Below are positions 46,734 through 56,840 of a DNA stretch of 64,000 nt, piece by piece (the stretch's first letter is position 1; every line of letters starts with the position of its first letter). The notes under the pieces were generated by a model. That model saw only the letters and a list, made by a program, of their open reading frames with translations, was not told the origin of the DNA and searched no databases. Source of the stretch: Streptococcus mitis (lineage in GTDB: Bacteria; Bacillota; Bacilli; Lactobacillales; Streptococcaceae); the NCBI RefSeq assembly GCF_002005545.1, contig NZ_LBMT01000001.1, positions 1,324,301-1,388,300 of the forward strand, in the 5' to 3' direction. Both the position numbers and the translations under genes were made by a program.

Positions 46734-47605
46734 AAAAGCAAGAAAAATTAGCTCTTGTCGAGTCAGCCTTGGAAGATTTTTATGGAGACCAGCAGTTTGC
46801 CTCTAGTTTGCGAGAGTCCGTTCTCTATTCCATTCATGCGGGTGGCAAACGTATTCGGCCTTTTCTCTTGTTAGAAGTTTTGGAAGCCTTGCATATTGCC
46901 ATCAAACCTGCTCACGCGCAGGTGGCCGCGGCCTTGGAAATGATTCATACAGGGAGCTTGATTCACGATGATCTTCCTGCCATGGATGATGATGATTATC
47001 GCAGGGGGCGTTTGACCAATCATAAGAAATTTGGCGAAGCAATGGCCATTTTGGCTGGAGATGCCTTGTTCCTAGATCCTTACGCCTTGATAGCGCAGGC
47101 AGATTTGCCAAGTCAGATTAAGGTGGACTTGATTGCCAACTTATCTCTTGCATCAGGTAGTCTGGGCATGGTGGCAGGGCAAGTTTTGGACATGGAGGGT
47201 GAACACCAACACTTGGCTTTGGAAGAGCTACAGACCATTCATGCCAATAAAACTGGAAAATTACTAGCCTTTCCCTTCCAAGCAGCTGCTATCATAGCTG
47301 AATTGGCTCCTGAAATACAGGCAAAACTGAAAACTGTAGGTGAATTGATTGGGCTCGCTTTTCAGGTCAGGGACGACGTACTGGATGTGACAGCTAGTTT
47401 TGAGGAAATCGGCAAGACTCCTCAAAAGGATTTGCAGGCTGAAAAGTCAACCTATCCAGCCTTGTTGGGCTTGGAAGAGGCCATTGCCTTTTGTAACCAA
47501 ACTCTGGATCAAGCTAATGCCAAATTAGAAGAAATTGCCCAGCAGATTCCCTTCGATATAGAATCGATTGTAAATGTAGTAGAAAGTTTGAGAATCAATG
47601 GCTAA
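46730..47605 (+). CDS. ispA: Polyprenyl (farnesyl) diphosphate synthase
   Basis: Builds farnesyl diphosphate from IPP and DMAPP, the precursor of undecaprenyl carrier lipid for wall synthesis. 291 residues. The first Asp-rich motif is [15 protein letters not shown], the second [19 protein letters not shown] binds IPP and [11 protein letters not shown] follows. Short-chain specificity (C15) is the usual role of the gene next to xseAB. Start overlaps xseB by four bases, end overlaps tlyA by eight. Confidence 0.93.
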   Translation: MKKQEKLALVESALEDFYGDQQFASSLRESVLYSIHAGGKRIRPFLLLEVLEALHIAIKPAHAQVAAALEMIHTGSLIHDDLPAMDDDDYRRGRLTNHKKFGEAMAILAGDALFLDPYALIAQADLPSQIKVDLIANLSLASGSLGMVAGQVLDMEGEHQHLALEELQTIHANKTGKLLAFPFQAAAIIAELAPEIQAKLKTVGELIGLAFQVRDDVLDVTASFEEIGKTPQKDLQAEKSTYPALLGLEEAIAFCNQTLDQANAKLEEIAQQIPFDIESIVNVVESLRING

Positions 47606-48413
47606 GGAAAGAGTGGATGTACTAGCTTATAAACAGGGTTTGTTTGAAACGCGAGAACAGGCCAAGCGTGGTGTCATGGCTGGTCTAGTCGTAGCAGTCC
47701 TGAATGGAGAGCGTTTTGACAAACCAGGAGAGAAAATCCCAGACGACACCGAGTTAAAACTCAAGGGGGAGAAACTCAAGTATGTTAGCCGTGGTGGCTT
47801 GAAACTGGAGAAAGCTTTGCAGGTCTTTGATTTGTCAGTGGATGGCGCGACCACAATTGATATCGGTGCTTCTACTGGGGGCTTTACAGATGTTATGATA
47901 CAGAATGGTGCTGAGTTGGTCTTTGCAGTCGATGTCGGTACCAATCAGTTGGCTTGGAAATTACGCCGAGACCCACGAGTTGTCAGCATGGAGCAGTTTA
48001 ATTTCCGCTATGCTGAAAAGACTGATTTCGAGCAGGAGCCGAGCTTTGCCAGTATTGATGTGAGTTTCATTTCCCTCAGTCTGATTTTGCCGGCCTTGCA
48101 CCGTGTCTTGGTTGATCAAGGTCAGGTTGTGGCTCTGGTTAAGCCTCAGTTTGAGGCAGGACGTGAGCAGATTGGGAAAAATGGAATTATTCGCGATGCC
48201 AAGGTCCATCAACATGTCCTTGAATCTGTCACAGCTATGGCAGTAGAGGAAGGCTTTTCAGTCCTTGGTTTGGACTTTTCTCCCATCCAAGGCGGACATG
48301 GAAATATTGAGTTTTTAGCGTATTTGAAAAAAGAAGAGTCAGCAAGCAATCAGGTTCTTGCTGAGATTGAAGAAGTAGTAGAGAGGGCGCATAGTCAATT
48401 TAAAAATGAATAA
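47598..48413 (+). CDS. tlyA: TlyA-family rRNA 2'-O-methyltransferase
   Basis: Predicted S-adenosylmethionine-dependent methyltransferase of 271 residues, often annotated hemolysin A. N-terminal S4 RNA-binding domain (1-60: ERVDVLAYKQGLFETREQAK), then FtsJ-like fold with SAM motif TIDIGASTGGFTDVMIQNGA and the catalytic Lys/Asp set around KPQFEAGREQIGK. Mycobacterial TlyA modifies 16S and 23S rRNA; the streptococcal target is not established. The ORF overlaps ispA upstream and argR downstream by eight bases each. Confidence 0.9.
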   Translation: MAKERVDVLAYKQGLFETREQAKRGVMAGLVVAVLNGERFDKPGEKIPDDTELKLKGEKLKYVSRGGLKLEKALQVFDLSVDGATTIDIGASTGGFTDVMIQNGAELVFAVDVGTNQLAWKLRRDPRVVSMEQFNFRYAEKTDFEQEPSFASIDVSFISLSLILPALHRVLVDQGQVVALVKPQFEAGREQIGKNGIIRDAKVHQHVLESVTAMAVEEGFSVLGLDFSPIQGGHGNIEFLAYLKKEESASNQVLAEIEEVVERAHSQFKNE

Positions 48414-48837
48414 AAAAGAGAGACTTGAAAAAATTAGACGATTTGTGACAGATTATCAAATCGGCACGCAAGAAGAAATTGTAGAACATTTGAAAGAGGC
48501 AGGCATCACTGCCACTCAAGCGACAGTATCCCGAGATATCAAAGAGCTAGGTATTGTCAAAATTCCTTTGAGAGACAACACCTATGTCTATGAATTGCCA
48601 AAATCAATCGTAAAAAGTTTGCAACTGGCTGAAGACAATATCGAATCGGCAGACTTGATGGACAAGATGATCAATCTTCAAGTTATTCCAGGAAATACGG
48701 CTTTTGTAAAAGCTCAGTTAACCGAGACGTTTGCGGACAAGATTTTTAGCTGTTTAGCTGATGATAGCTCGATTTTAGTCATTGCCAGAACTGAAAGTCT
48801 AGCTGAGGAAATCTTTGAACAAGTAAAAAATTGGTAG
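48406..48837 (+). CDS. argR: ArgR/AhrC-family regulator (second copy)
   Basis: 143-residue arginine-type regulator with winged helix (KKERLEKIRRFVTDYQIGTQ; ATQATVSRDIKELGIVKI) and C-terminal hexamerisation domain (VIPGNTAFVKAQL). It is unlike the copy at 26001 in length and sequence. Placement between tlyA and recN is the conserved place of AhrC/ArgR in Firmicutes, so this is the likely master arginine regulator. Overlaps tlyA by eight bases; recN follows after six. Confidence 0.9.
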   Translation: MNKKERLEKIRRFVTDYQIGTQEEIVEHLKEAGITATQATVSRDIKELGIVKIPLRDNTYVYELPKSIVKSLQLAEDNIESADLMDKMINLQVIPGNTAFVKAQLTETFADKIFSCLADDSSILVIARTESLAEEIFEQVKNW

Positions 48838-48843
48838 GTCTAT

Positions 48844-50511
48844 ATGTTACTTGAAATTTCGATAAAAAACTTTGCCATTATTGAGGCTATTTCCCTCAAT
48901 TTTGAAAAGGGAATGACTGTCTTGACTGGTGAAACGGGTGCAGGGAAGTCGATTATCATTGATGCCATGAATATGATGTTGGGAGCTCGTGCGACGACAG
49001 ATGTTATTCGTCATGGTGCGCCAAAGGCAGAGATTGAGGGGCTATTCTCCGTTGAAAATAGTCGCCTTTTGCAGGAAATTTTTGATGAGCAAGGTTTGGA
49101 AATGGGTGATGAGATTATCATCCGTCGAGAGATCTTGCAAAATGGTCGTAGTATCAGCCGTGTGAATGGCCAGATGGTCAATCTATCTGTTTTGCGTGCT
49201 ATTGGACAACATCTAGTAGATATTCATGGTCAGCATGACCAAGAGGAGTTAATGCGTCCTCAACTTCATATTCAAATGTTGGATGAATTCGGCGATGCAG
49301 CCTTTTGGGACTTGAAAGAAACCTATCAAACGAGTTTTGATGCCTACCGTAAAATGCGCAAGCAGGTTCTGGAAGTCAAGAAAAACCAACAGGAACACAA
49401 GGCTCGTATTGAAATGTTGGAATTTCAAATGGCAGAGATTGAGGCAGCAAACTTGCGAGCTGGAGAAGACCTGGCTCTCAATCAAGAGCGTGATAAACTT
49501 CTCAATCATAAAAATATTGCGGATACGCTGACCAATGCCTATAGTATGTTGGACAATGAAGAGTTCTCGAGTCTGGCCAATGTTCGTTCGGCCATGAATG
49601 ACATGGAAAGTGTTGAAGAGTACGACCCTGAATACCGTGAAATTTCAAGCTCTTTGTCTGAGACTTACTATGTCTTAGAAGACATTAGCAAACGTCTGGA
49701 AGCTATTATTGAGGACCTTGATTTTAACGGCAATCGGCTTATGCAGGTTGAGAATCGTTTGGACCTCCTTCATACCATTACGCGTAAATATGGTGGGACT
49801 GTAGACGATGTCTTGCTTTACTTTGCAAAGATTACGGAAGAATACAATCTCTTGACAGGTAATAACCTTTCGTCTGAGGACATGGAAGCAGAGCTTAAGA
49901 AGTTGGAAGTCAATCTTGTCGATTTGGCAGGTCAACTTGCATCTGCTCGTCATGACTTGGCCCAGCAGCTAGAAGCAGAGATTAAACAAGAACTGCAAGA
50001 CCTGTATATGGAAAAAGCCCAGTTTCAGGTTCGTTTTAGCAAGGGCAAATTCAGTCGTGAGGGCAATGAAATGGTTGAGTTTTACATTTCAACCAACCCT
50101 GGCGAAGACTTTAAACCCTTGGTTAAGGTTGCATCTGGCGGAGAATTGTCTCGCCTCATGCTAGCCATTAAGTCTGCCTTTTCACGTAAAGAAGGTAAGA
50201 CAAGTATTGTCTTTGATGAAGTGGATACAGGAGTTTCAGGTCGTGTAGCTCAGGCCATTGCGCAGAAGATTCACAAGATTGGCCAACATGGTCAGGTTCT
50301 AGCTATCTCCCACTTGCCACAAGTGATTGCGATTGCAGATTATCAATTTTTTATTGAGAAGATTAGCAATGACCATTCAACAGTTTCGACTGTTCGTCTC
50401 TTGACGGTTGAAGAGCGAGTGGAAGAAGTTGCTAAGATGTTGGCAGGTGATGATGTCACAGAAGCCGCCCTGACGCAAGCCAGAGAATTGTTGAGAAACA
50501 GGGAGAAATAA
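48844..50511 (+). CDS. recN: DNA repair protein RecN
   Basis: SMC-like ATPase that helps recombination repair of double-strand breaks. 555 residues. N-terminal Walker A LTGETGAGKSIIIDAM (about 28-43), Q-loop INGQMV type NGQMVNLSVL and the DIHGQHDQEEL signature, two coiled-coil arms (150-400), then C-terminal ABC signature ASGGELSRLMLAIK, Walker B TSIVFDEVDTGVSG, and SHLPQVIAIAD. Last stop is followed one base later by the phosphatase gene. Confidence 0.96.
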   Translation: MLLEISIKNFAIIEAISLNFEKGMTVLTGETGAGKSIIIDAMNMMLGARATTDVIRHGAPKAEIEGLFSVENSRLLQEIFDEQGLEMGDEIIIRREILQNGRSISRVNGQMVNLSVLRAIGQHLVDIHGQHDQEELMRPQLHIQMLDEFGDAAFWDLKETYQTSFDAYRKMRKQVLEVKKNQQEHKARIEMLEFQMAEIEAANLRAGEDLALNQERDKLLNHKNIADTLTNAYSMLDNEEFSSLANVRSAMNDMESVEEYDPEYREISSSLSETYYVLEDISKRLEAIIEDLDFNGNRLMQVENRLDLLHTITRKYGGTVDDVLLYFAKITEEYNLLTGNNLSSEDMEAELKKLEVNLVDLAGQLASARHDLAQQLEAEIKQELQDLYMEKAQFQVRFSKGKFSREGNEMVEFYISTNPGEDFKPLVKVASGGELSRLMLAIKSAFSRKEGKTSIVFDEVDTGVSGRVAQAIAQKIHKIGQHGQVLAISHLPQVIAIADYQFFIEKISNDHSTVSTVRLLTVEERVEEVAKMLAGDDVTEAALTQARELLRNREK

Positions 50512-50512
50512 G

Positions 50513-51241
50513 ATGACAGACTATTATGTAATTGGAGATGTTCATGGAAAAGCAGGGATGCTGAAAGACCTTCTCAAAACATGGGATGGTCAGACCCAGT
50601 TGCTCTTTCTAGGGGACTTGATTGACCGTGGTGAAGATAGTCGCCGTGTCCTAGAGACGGTTAAGGACTTGGTCGATAATCAAGGGGCTATCTGTTTGTC
50701 AGGAAATCACGAGTATATGTTTTTGACTTGGCTTGATGACCCAGAAGAAAGTTATGACCACTATCGTCGCAATGGTGGAGATACAACCATTAACTCTATC
50801 CTAGGTCGTCCTTTGGATGCCCCAGTTGATGGAGTAGAAGATGCCAAACGTGTTGTTACTGAAGCGGCAGATTTGGTCGAATTTATTCGTCAAATGCCAT
50901 TTGTAGTAGAGACAGACAAGTATATCTTTGTTCACGCAGGTATTGATTTGACCTTGGATGACTGGCGTGAAACCACAGATTATAAAAAAGTCTGGCTTAG
51001 AAAACCATTCCACGAAGCAGAAAATCATACTGGGAAAACTATTGTCTTTGGCCATACACCGGTCTATGGTTTGTTAAAGCAAGAGCGTGGTACAGCTGAG
51101 CTTTGGACTACAGAAGATGGCAAGGTTGGAATGGATGGAGGAGCTGTCTATGGTGGTGTCCTTCACGGGATTGTCTTTACAGACCAAGGAATGACAGAAC
51201 ACCACTTTATCGAAAATGACGGCTTTGTTGCTGAAGATTAG
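50513..51241 (+). CDS. Calcineurin-like metallophosphoesterase (PrpE-type)
   Basis: 242-residue metallophosphatase with all five family motifs: GDVHGKAGML, FLGDLIDRGEDS, SGNHEYMFL, FVHAGID, and FGHTPVYG. These place it with bacterial serine/threonine phosphatases and diadenosine tetraphosphatases; substrate is unknown. The ATG lies one base after recN (TAAG ATG), so it is co-transcribed with recN. No signal peptide. Confidence 0.88.
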   Translation: MTDYYVIGDVHGKAGMLKDLLKTWDGQTQLLFLGDLIDRGEDSRRVLETVKDLVDNQGAICLSGNHEYMFLTWLDDPEESYDHYRRNGGDTTINSILGRPLDAPVDGVEDAKRVVTEAADLVEFIRQMPFVVETDKYIFVHAGIDLTLDDWRETTDYKKVWLRKPFHEAENHTGKTIVFGHTPVYGLLKQERGTAELWTTEDGKVGMDGGAVYGGVLHGIVFTDQGMTEHHFIENDGFVAED

Positions 51242-51319
51242 TACTCCTAGCAGGGTATGGTCTTGTCAAAATGTCAAAAACAATTTATAATAAATAGATA
51301 CCCTGAAAGGAAGAGAATC

Positions 51320-53143
51320 ATGAACTTAGAAGAATTGAAAAAACGACAGGAGAAGATCCGTAACTTCTCTATTATCGCCCATATTGACCACGGAAAGTCG
51401 ACTCTAGCAGACCGCATTTTGGAAAAAACAGAGACGGTTTCAAGTCGTGAAATGCAGGCCCAACTTTTGGATAGCATGGATCTAGAACGAGAACGTGGGA
51501 TTACCATTAAACTCAATGCTATCGAGCTGAATTATACTGCAAAAGATGGGGAAACTTATATTTTCCACTTGATTGACACGCCGGGGCACGTAGACTTTAC
51601 CTATGAAGTTTCGCGTTCGCTAGCTGCCTGTGAGGGAGCGATTTTGGTGGTTGATGCTGCTCAAGGGATTGAGGCTCAAACCCTTGCCAACGTTTATCTG
51701 GCCTTGGACAATGATTTGGAAATCATGCCAGTCATTAACAAAATTGACCTGCCGGCTGCAGATCCAGAGCGCGTGCGTACAGAGATTGAAGATGTCATTG
51801 GTTTGGATGCCAGTGAAGCAGTTTTGGCTTCTGCCAAGGCTGGAATTGGTATCGAGGAAATCCTTGAGCAAATCGTAGAAAAAGTGCCAGCACCAACGGG
51901 TGATGTGACGGCGCCACTTAAGGCCTTGATTTTCGACTCTGTTTACGATGCCTACCGTGGGGTGATCCTCCAAGTGCGTGTCATGGACGGAGTGGTCAAA
52001 CCTGGCGATAAGATTCAGCTTATGAGCAATGGCAAGACCTTTGATGTGACCGAAGTCGGTATTTTTACACCCAAAGCAGTTGGTCGTGATTTCCTTGCGA
52101 CTGGTGACGTTGGTTATATTGCGGCTTCTATCAAGACGGTTCAAGACACTCGTGTGGGTGATACTGTTACCTTGGCAACCAATCCTGCGGCAGAGCCATT
52201 ACATGGCTACAAGCAGATGAATCCTATGGTCTTTGCGGGTCTCTATCCAATTGAGTCAAACAAGTACAATGACCTACGTGAAGCGCTTGAAAAATTGCAA
52301 CTGAATGATGCTAGTCTTCAGTTTGAACCAGAAACATCTCAGGCACTTGGATTTGGTTTCCGTTGTGGTTTCCTTGGACTACTCCATATGGATGTTATCC
52401 AAGAGCGTTTGGAACGTGAGTTCAACATTGACCTCATCATGACAGCTCCATCCGTTATCTATAAGGTTAATTTGACCGACGGGGAGTCTATGGATGTGTC
52501 TAACCCATCTGAGTTCCCAGACCCAACCAAGATTGCGACCATTGAAGAGCCATATGTTAAAGCGCAAATCATGGTACCGCAAGAGTTCGTCGGAGCAGTG
52601 ATGGAATTAGCTCAACGTAAGCGTGGGGACTTTGTGACTATGGATTATATTGACGACAATCGTGTCAATGTTATCTATCAAATTCCACTTGCTGAAATCG
52701 TCTTTGACTTCTTTGATAAACTCAAGTCTTCAACTCGTGGTTATGCAAGCTTTGACTACGAATTGTCAGAGTACCGCCCATCTAAGCTAGTGAAAATGGA
52801 TATCCTTCTCAATGGAGACAAGGTGGATGCCCTCAGCTTTATCGTTCACAAGGATTTTGCTTACGAACGTGGGAAACTCATTGTTGATAAGCTCAAGAAA
52901 ATCATCCCTCGTCAACAATTTGAAGTTCCGATTCAAGCAGCAATTGGACACAAAATCGTGGCTCGTACGGATATCAAGGCCCTTCGTAAGAACGTACTTG
53001 CTAAATGTTATGGTGGTGACGTTTCTCGTAAGCGTAAACTCCTTGAAAAACAAAAAGCTGGTAAGAAGCGCATGAAAGCTATCGGATCAGTAGAAGTTCC
53101 ACAAGAAGCCTTCCTTAGCGTCTTGAGCATGGATGAAGAATAA
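51320..53143 (+). CDS. lepA: Elongation factor 4, LepA
   Basis: Ribosome-bound GTPase of translation quality control or initiation. 607 residues from ATG 51320 ([29 protein letters not shown] is conserved, while upstream in-frame codons lack RBS). G1 [14 protein letters not shown]3 [16 protein letters not shown]4 NKIDLP, G5 SAKAGIG; domains II, III and V follow as in EF-G, and the LepA-specific C-terminal domain ends [18 protein letters not shown] weak wobble-containing hairpin at 53201-53227 may terminate it. Confidence 0.96.
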   Translation: MNLEELKKRQEKIRNFSIIAHIDHGKSTLADRILEKTETVSSREMQAQLLDSMDLERERGITIKLNAIELNYTAKDGETYIFHLIDTPGHVDFTYEVSRSLAACEGAILVVDAAQGIEAQTLANVYLALDNDLEIMPVINKIDLPAADPERVRTEIEDVIGLDASEAVLASAKAGIGIEEILEQIVEKVPAPTGDVTAPLKALIFDSVYDAYRGVILQVRVMDGVVKPGDKIQLMSNGKTFDVTEVGIFTPKAVGRDFLATGDVGYIAASIKTVQDTRVGDTVTLATNPAAEPLHGYKQMNPMVFAGLYPIESNKYNDLREALEKLQLNDASLQFEPETSQALGFGFRCGFLGLLHMDVIQERLEREFNIDLIMTAPSVIYKVNLTDGESMDVSNPSEFPDPTKIATIEEPYVKAQIMVPQEFVGAVMELAQRKRGDFVTMDYIDDNRVNVIYQIPLAEIVFDFFDKLKSSTRGYASFDYELSEYRPSKLVKMDILLNGDKVDALSFIVHKDFAYERGKLIVDKLKKIIPRQQFEVPIQAAIGHKIVARTDIKALRKNVLAKCYGGDVSRKRKLLEKQKAGKKRMKAIGSVEVPQEAFLSVLSMDEE

Positions 53144-53200
53144 GTTATCATAATTGCTTTTCCTTCTTCATAGGAAATTTATATAATAATCAATCGTAAA

Positions 53201-53227
53201 GTAGGCTTAAATGGTCTGCTTTTTTAA
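53201..53227 (+). terminator. Weak terminator after lepA
   Basis: AGTAGGC/GTCTGCT, seven pairs including two G-T, followed by T6. Confidence 0.5.
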
Positions 53228-53269
53228 TTTTTAGAACAGAAAAAATGTTTGAAGTGTTTGTTTATGTGT

Positions 53270-53368
53270 TTGTTTTTATGTAACAAACCATAAAAACAAC
53301 AAAAATATAAAAAAAGAGACAAAAAACAACAGAAAATCGTTGACAACGGTTTCATATAGTGTTATACT
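53270..53368 (+). promoter_or_regulatory. gatABC-lacX promoter with cre site and LacR-type operator
   Basis: TTGACA (53340-53345), 17-bp spacer, TGtTATACT (53360-53368). TTGACAACGGTTTCA (53340-53354) matches the cre consensus at 14 of 15 and covers the -35. Upstream TTGTTTTTATG (53270-53280) and CATAAAAACAA (53289-53299) form a perfect 11-bp inverted repeat, and GTTTGTTT-like repeats precede it (53247-53275). These are plausible binding sites for a DeoR-family lactose repressor, whose gene is not in the window. Confidence 0.68.
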
Positions 53369-53404
53369 TATATCGTAAAGTTAATGGAAAGAAGGGAAAA
53401 CCTT

Positions 53405-53881
53405 ATGGGATTAGATCATTTCTTTGACAAAAACCTTGTGTTTTGCTTAGAAGCGGATAATCAAGAACATCTCTTTGATCAGGTTGCAACTTTATTGGAA
53501 GAACGAGAAATCGTAACTCCAACTTATCGTGAAGCCTTGATTACGCGTGAAAAGTCATTTCCAACTGGCTTAGATATGGAATTTTTGGGTAAGGATTTGC
53601 CGAATGTGGCTATTCCTCATACAGATATTGTTCATAATCTAGCCGAAAAAGTTGTGGTCGTTCGATTAGATAAACCAGTGACTTTCCACAACATGATTGC
53701 GCCAGATAAGGAAGTAGAAGTATCTTTACTCTTCTTTATCATTAATAACTCAAGTTCAAGTCAAACAAACATTCTTGCTCAGTTGATGGACTTCTTTACT
53801 GGAAATGGTCATCTTGAAGACCTATCAAAAATTTCTGAACCAGAAGCCCTCTATGCTTATATTGCTGAAGCAATCGCTTAA
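53405..53881 (+). CDS. gatA: PTS system galactitol-type IIA component (galactose PTS)
   Basis: Phosphocarrier IIA of the mannitol/fructose fold (PTS_EIIA_2), 158 residues. Phospho-His72 in LPNVAIPHTD. Start ATG 53405 follows GAAGGG; an ATG at 53384 would add MERRENL and overlaps the RBS. In oral streptococci gat-type PTS genes beside lacABCD import galactose as galactose 6-phosphate; that role is inferred here from the neighbouring tagatose pathway. First gene of gatABC. Confidence 0.88.
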   Translation: MGLDHFFDKNLVFCLEADNQEHLFDQVATLLEEREIVTPTYREALITREKSFPTGLDMEFLGKDLPNVAIPHTDIVHNLAEKVVVVRLDKPVTFHNMIAPDKEVEVSLLFFIINNSSSSQTNILAQLMDFFTGNGHLEDLSKISEPEALYAYIAEAIA

Positions 53882-53919
53882 TCTTGTCTATTAAAAATAT
53901 TAAATCGGAGGAAATCCAT

Positions 53920-54225
53920 ATGATTAAAATTCTTGCTGCCTGCGGTGCAGGTGTTAACTCAAGCCACCAAATTAAAAGTGCTCTTGAAGAAGAACTTTCA
54001 AACCGCGGTTTTGATGTTCACTGTGATGCGGTCATGGTCAAAGATGTTAACGAAGATCTTATAAAAGGTTATGACATCTTTACACCAATTGCTGCGACAG
54101 ACCTTGGTTTTGACCCAGGTATTCCAGTTATCGAAGCTGGACCAATCTTATTCCGTATCCCAGCTATGAGTGCTCCAGTATTTGACAATATTGAAGCAGC
54201 TATCAAAGAACACGGGTTAAGCTAA
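53920..54225 (+). CDS. gatB: PTS system galactitol-type IIB component
   Basis: IIB phosphotransfer protein of 101 residues. It starts MIKILAACGAGVNSSHQIKS; Cys8 is the phosphorylation site, within the short CGAGVNSS phosphate loop of the galactitol family. ATG 53920 has GGAGG, while the in-frame upstream codon at 53884 lies in the gatA gap without RBS. 38 bp after gatA and 47 bp before gatC. Confidence 0.9.
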   Translation: MIKILAACGAGVNSSHQIKSALEEELSNRGFDVHCDAVMVKDVNEDLIKGYDIFTPIAATDLGFDPGIPVIEAGPILFRIPAMSAPVFDNIEAAIKEHGLS

Positions 54226-54272
54226 TTTTAATTTGTTAACATTCATATAACATAAAAAAGGGAGGAACTGTT

Positions 54273-55748
54273 ATGGATGCAATCTTTGACCTAATCAAAG
54301 AGGTTTTCACACCCGTCTTAGATATGGGTGGTCCTGTCATCATGTTGATCATTTTGACAATATTGGCTCTACTTTTTGGAGTGAAATTCTCCAAAGCGCT
54401 TGAAGGTGGTATCAAACTTGCCATTGCTCTTACAGGTATCGGTGCCATCATCGGTATGCTAAACACTGCTTTCTCAGCGTCGCTAGCAAAATTTGTTGAA
54501 AACACTGGTATCCAATTGAGTATCACTGACGTTGGTTGGGCACCACTTGCAACAATTACTTGGGGTTCTGCTTGGACACTATACTTCTTGCTCATCATGT
54601 TGATTGTCAACATAGTGATGCTAGCCATGAAGAAAACAGATACACTTGACGTTGATATCTTCGATATCTGGCACTTGTCTATCACAGGTCTTTTGATTAA
54701 ATGGTATGCTGACAACAACGGTGTGAGCCAAGGGGTTTCACTCTTGATTGCTACAGCAGCTATCGTACTTGTTGGTGTGTTGAAAATTATCAACTCTGAC
54801 TTGATGAAACCTACATTTGATGACCTTCTTAACGCACCAAGTTCATCACCAATGACATCAACTCACATGAACTACATGATGAACCCAGTTATCATGGTTT
54901 TGGATAAGATTTTTGAAAAATTCTTCCCAGGCCTTGATAAATATGACTTTGATGCTGCTAAATTGAACAAGAAAATCGGTTTCTGGGGTTCTAAATTCTT
55001 TATCGGTTTCATTCTTGGTATCGTTATCGGTATTATGGGAACTCCACATCCAATTGCAGGGGTTGCAGATGCAGATAAATGGCGTCTTGTTATCAGAGGA
55101 TGGTTGTCTCTTGGTTTGACTGCCGGTGTATCTTTGGAACTCTTCTCACTTATCGGTTCATGGTTCATCGCAGCCGTAGAACCACTATCACAAGGTATTA
55201 CAAACGTTGCTACTAAACGTCTTCAAGGACGTAAATTCAACATCGGTCTTGACTGGCCATTCATCGCTGGTCGTGCTGAAATCTGGGCTTGTGCTAACGT
55301 ACTTGCACCAATCATGTTGATTGAAGCAGTACTTCTTTCAAAAGTCGGAAATGGTATCTTGCCACTTGCAGGTATCATCGCTATGGGTGTTACTCCAGCT
55401 CTCTTGGTTGTAACTCGTGGTAAATTGCTCCGTATGATCATCTTCGGAACACTCTTGTTGCCACTCTTCCTTCTTTCAGGTACACTTATTGCACCATTTG
55501 CAACAGAACTTGCTAAAGGTGTAGGTGCCTTCCCAGCAGGTGTGAGCGAAACTCAATTGATCACTCACTCAACTCTTGAAGGACCAATCGAAAAACTTCT
55601 TGGTTGGACAATTGGTAACACTACAACAGGTGATATCAAAGCAATCCTTGGTGCTGTAGTCTTCCTTGTATTCTATATCGGTATCTTTGCATGGTACAGA
55701 AAACAAATGATCAAACGTAACGAAGAGTACGCAGCGAAAGCAAAATAA
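54273..55748 (+). CDS. gatC: PTS system galactitol-type IIC component
   Basis: Membrane permease of 491 residues with about 10-12 hydrophobic segments. The GatC family is recognised by VFTPVLDMGGPVIM, NTGIQLSITDVGWAPLATI, and the conserved GIMGTPHPIAG loop. It transports the sugar while GatB phosphorylates it. RBS GGGAGGA. A strong hairpin (55779-55820) follows, so lacX may be expressed by readthrough or at a lower level. Confidence 0.92.
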   Translation: MDAIFDLIKEVFTPVLDMGGPVIMLIILTILALLFGVKFSKALEGGIKLAIALTGIGAIIGMLNTAFSASLAKFVENTGIQLSITDVGWAPLATITWGSAWTLYFLLIMLIVNIVMLAMKKTDTLDVDIFDIWHLSITGLLIKWYADNNGVSQGVSLLIATAAIVLVGVLKIINSDLMKPTFDDLLNAPSSSPMTSTHMNYMMNPVIMVLDKIFEKFFPGLDKYDFDAAKLNKKIGFWGSKFFIGFILGIVIGIMGTPHPIAGVADADKWRLVIRGWLSLGLTAGVSLELFSLIGSWFIAAVEPLSQGITNVATKRLQGRKFNIGLDWPFIAGRAEIWACANVLAPIMLIEAVLLSKVGNGILPLAGIIAMGVTPALLVVTRGKLLRMIIFGTLLLPLFLLSGTLIAPFATELAKGVGAFPAGVSETQLITHSTLEGPIEKLLGWTIGNTTTGDIKAILGAVVFLVFYIGIFAWYRKQMIKRNEEYAAKAK

Positions 55749-55778
55749 TGCGCTCCTATAAAATGTAAATTGTTAAAG

Positions 55779-55820
55779 CTAGGTTGTCGACATCCATTAG
55801 GAGTGACAGCCTAGTTTTTT
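55779..55820 (+). terminator. Hairpin terminator between gatC and lacX
   Basis: CTAGGTTGTC (55779-55788) pairs with GACAGCCTAG (55805-55814), one G-T wobble, then T6. Confidence 0.85.
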
Positions 55821-55848
55821 ATAAACTATCAAGAAATCGGAGAAAATA

Positions 55849-56745
55849 ATGGTAATTGAATTAAAATCAGAACAATTAAGAGTTCAATTTAACAGTTTTG
55901 GTGGGGCTCTTTCTTCTATAAAAGATGCTGAGGGACTTGAATATTTGTGGCAAGGAGATGCCACTTATTGGAGTGGACAAGCTCCTGTTCTCTTTCCTAT
56001 TTGTGGTTCTTTGAGAGAGGATGCAGCCCTCTATATAGATGATAAGGGAGAAGAAAGTCAAGGAAAGATTCCTCGTCATGGTTTGGTTCGTAAGAAAGAA
56101 TTTGAATTAGTTGAACAGACGGATCAGAGTGTAACTTTTGCAATTGAAGACGATGAGAATAGCTATCAGAACTATCCTTATCATTTCCGCCTAGAAATCA
56201 CTTATAGCCTTACTGGAAAGACAGTACGAACTCAATACAAGATTTTCAATAAAGAAACTAGCAAGGTCATGCCTTACTTTATTGGTGGACATCCAGGATT
56301 TAATTGTCCTTTACTGGATGATGAAGTCTATGAAGATTACTATTTAGAGTTTGAGAAAGAAGAGACTTGCTCTGTTCCACGTCCTTTCCCAGAAACAGGT
56401 ATGTTGGATTTCCAAGATAGAAGACCATGGCTAGAAGGTCAAAAAGAATTAGACCTCAGCTATGATCTTTTCAGCACAGATGCAGTGACTTTGGATGAAT
56501 TGCAATCTCGAACAATTGCCCTTCGTTCTCGCAAACATGATAAGGGATTAAAAGTGCACTTTGCAGAGTTTCCAAACCTCATCATCTGGTCAACTTTGAA
56601 CAAAGGACCGTTCATTGCTTTTGAACCATGGTCTGGCTTGTCAACATCCCTTGAAGAAGGAGATCATCTAGAAGATAAGAAAAACGTTCGCCTACTAGAG
56701 CCTGGTCAAGTGGATCAAATTGGTTTTGATATCGAAATCTTTTAG
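55849..56745 (+). CDS. lacX: Aldose 1-epimerase family protein LacX
   Basis: 298-residue beta-sandwich protein of the galactose mutarotase-like superfamily, related to LacX of lactococcal lac operons. WQGDATYWSGQAPVLFPICGSL, GKIPRHGLVRKKEFEL (His as acid/base), and IGGHPGFNCPL (second His) are typical. It likely interconverts alpha and beta anomers of galactose or galactose 6-phosphate. It follows the gatC terminator with RBS CGGAG, before the lacABCD promoter. Confidence 0.85.
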   Translation: MVIELKSEQLRVQFNSFGGALSSIKDAEGLEYLWQGDATYWSGQAPVLFPICGSLREDAALYIDDKGEESQGKIPRHGLVRKKEFELVEQTDQSVTFAIEDDENSYQNYPYHFRLEITYSLTGKTVRTQYKIFNKETSKVMPYFIGGHPGFNCPLLDDEVYEDYYLEFEKEETCSVPRPFPETGMLDFQDRRPWLEGQKELDLSYDLFSTDAVTLDELQSRTIALRSRKHDKGLKVHFAEFPNLIIWSTLNKGPFIAFEPWSGLSTSLEEGDHLEDKKNVRLLEPGQVDQIGFDIEIF

Positions 56746-56775
56746 ACAAAAAAGAACAAAAACAAACATTAACTG

Positions 56776-56840
56776 TTGACTTTTTCTGGAAATAGGAGTA
56801 TATTATGTTTGTAAGTAACAAATGATGTTTGTAACAAACA
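56776..56840 (+). promoter_or_regulatory. lacABCD promoter with two operator-like palindromes
   Basis: TTGACT (56776-56781), 17-bp spacer, TATATT (56799-56804). TTTGT-aagta-ACAAA (56808-56822) and the perfect palindrome TGTTTGT-a-ACAAACA (56826-56840) follow at once, over the start of transcription. The GTTTGT core also appears before gatA. The rest of the 284-bp gap (56841-57029) has two small hairpins and no gene. Confidence 0.68.
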
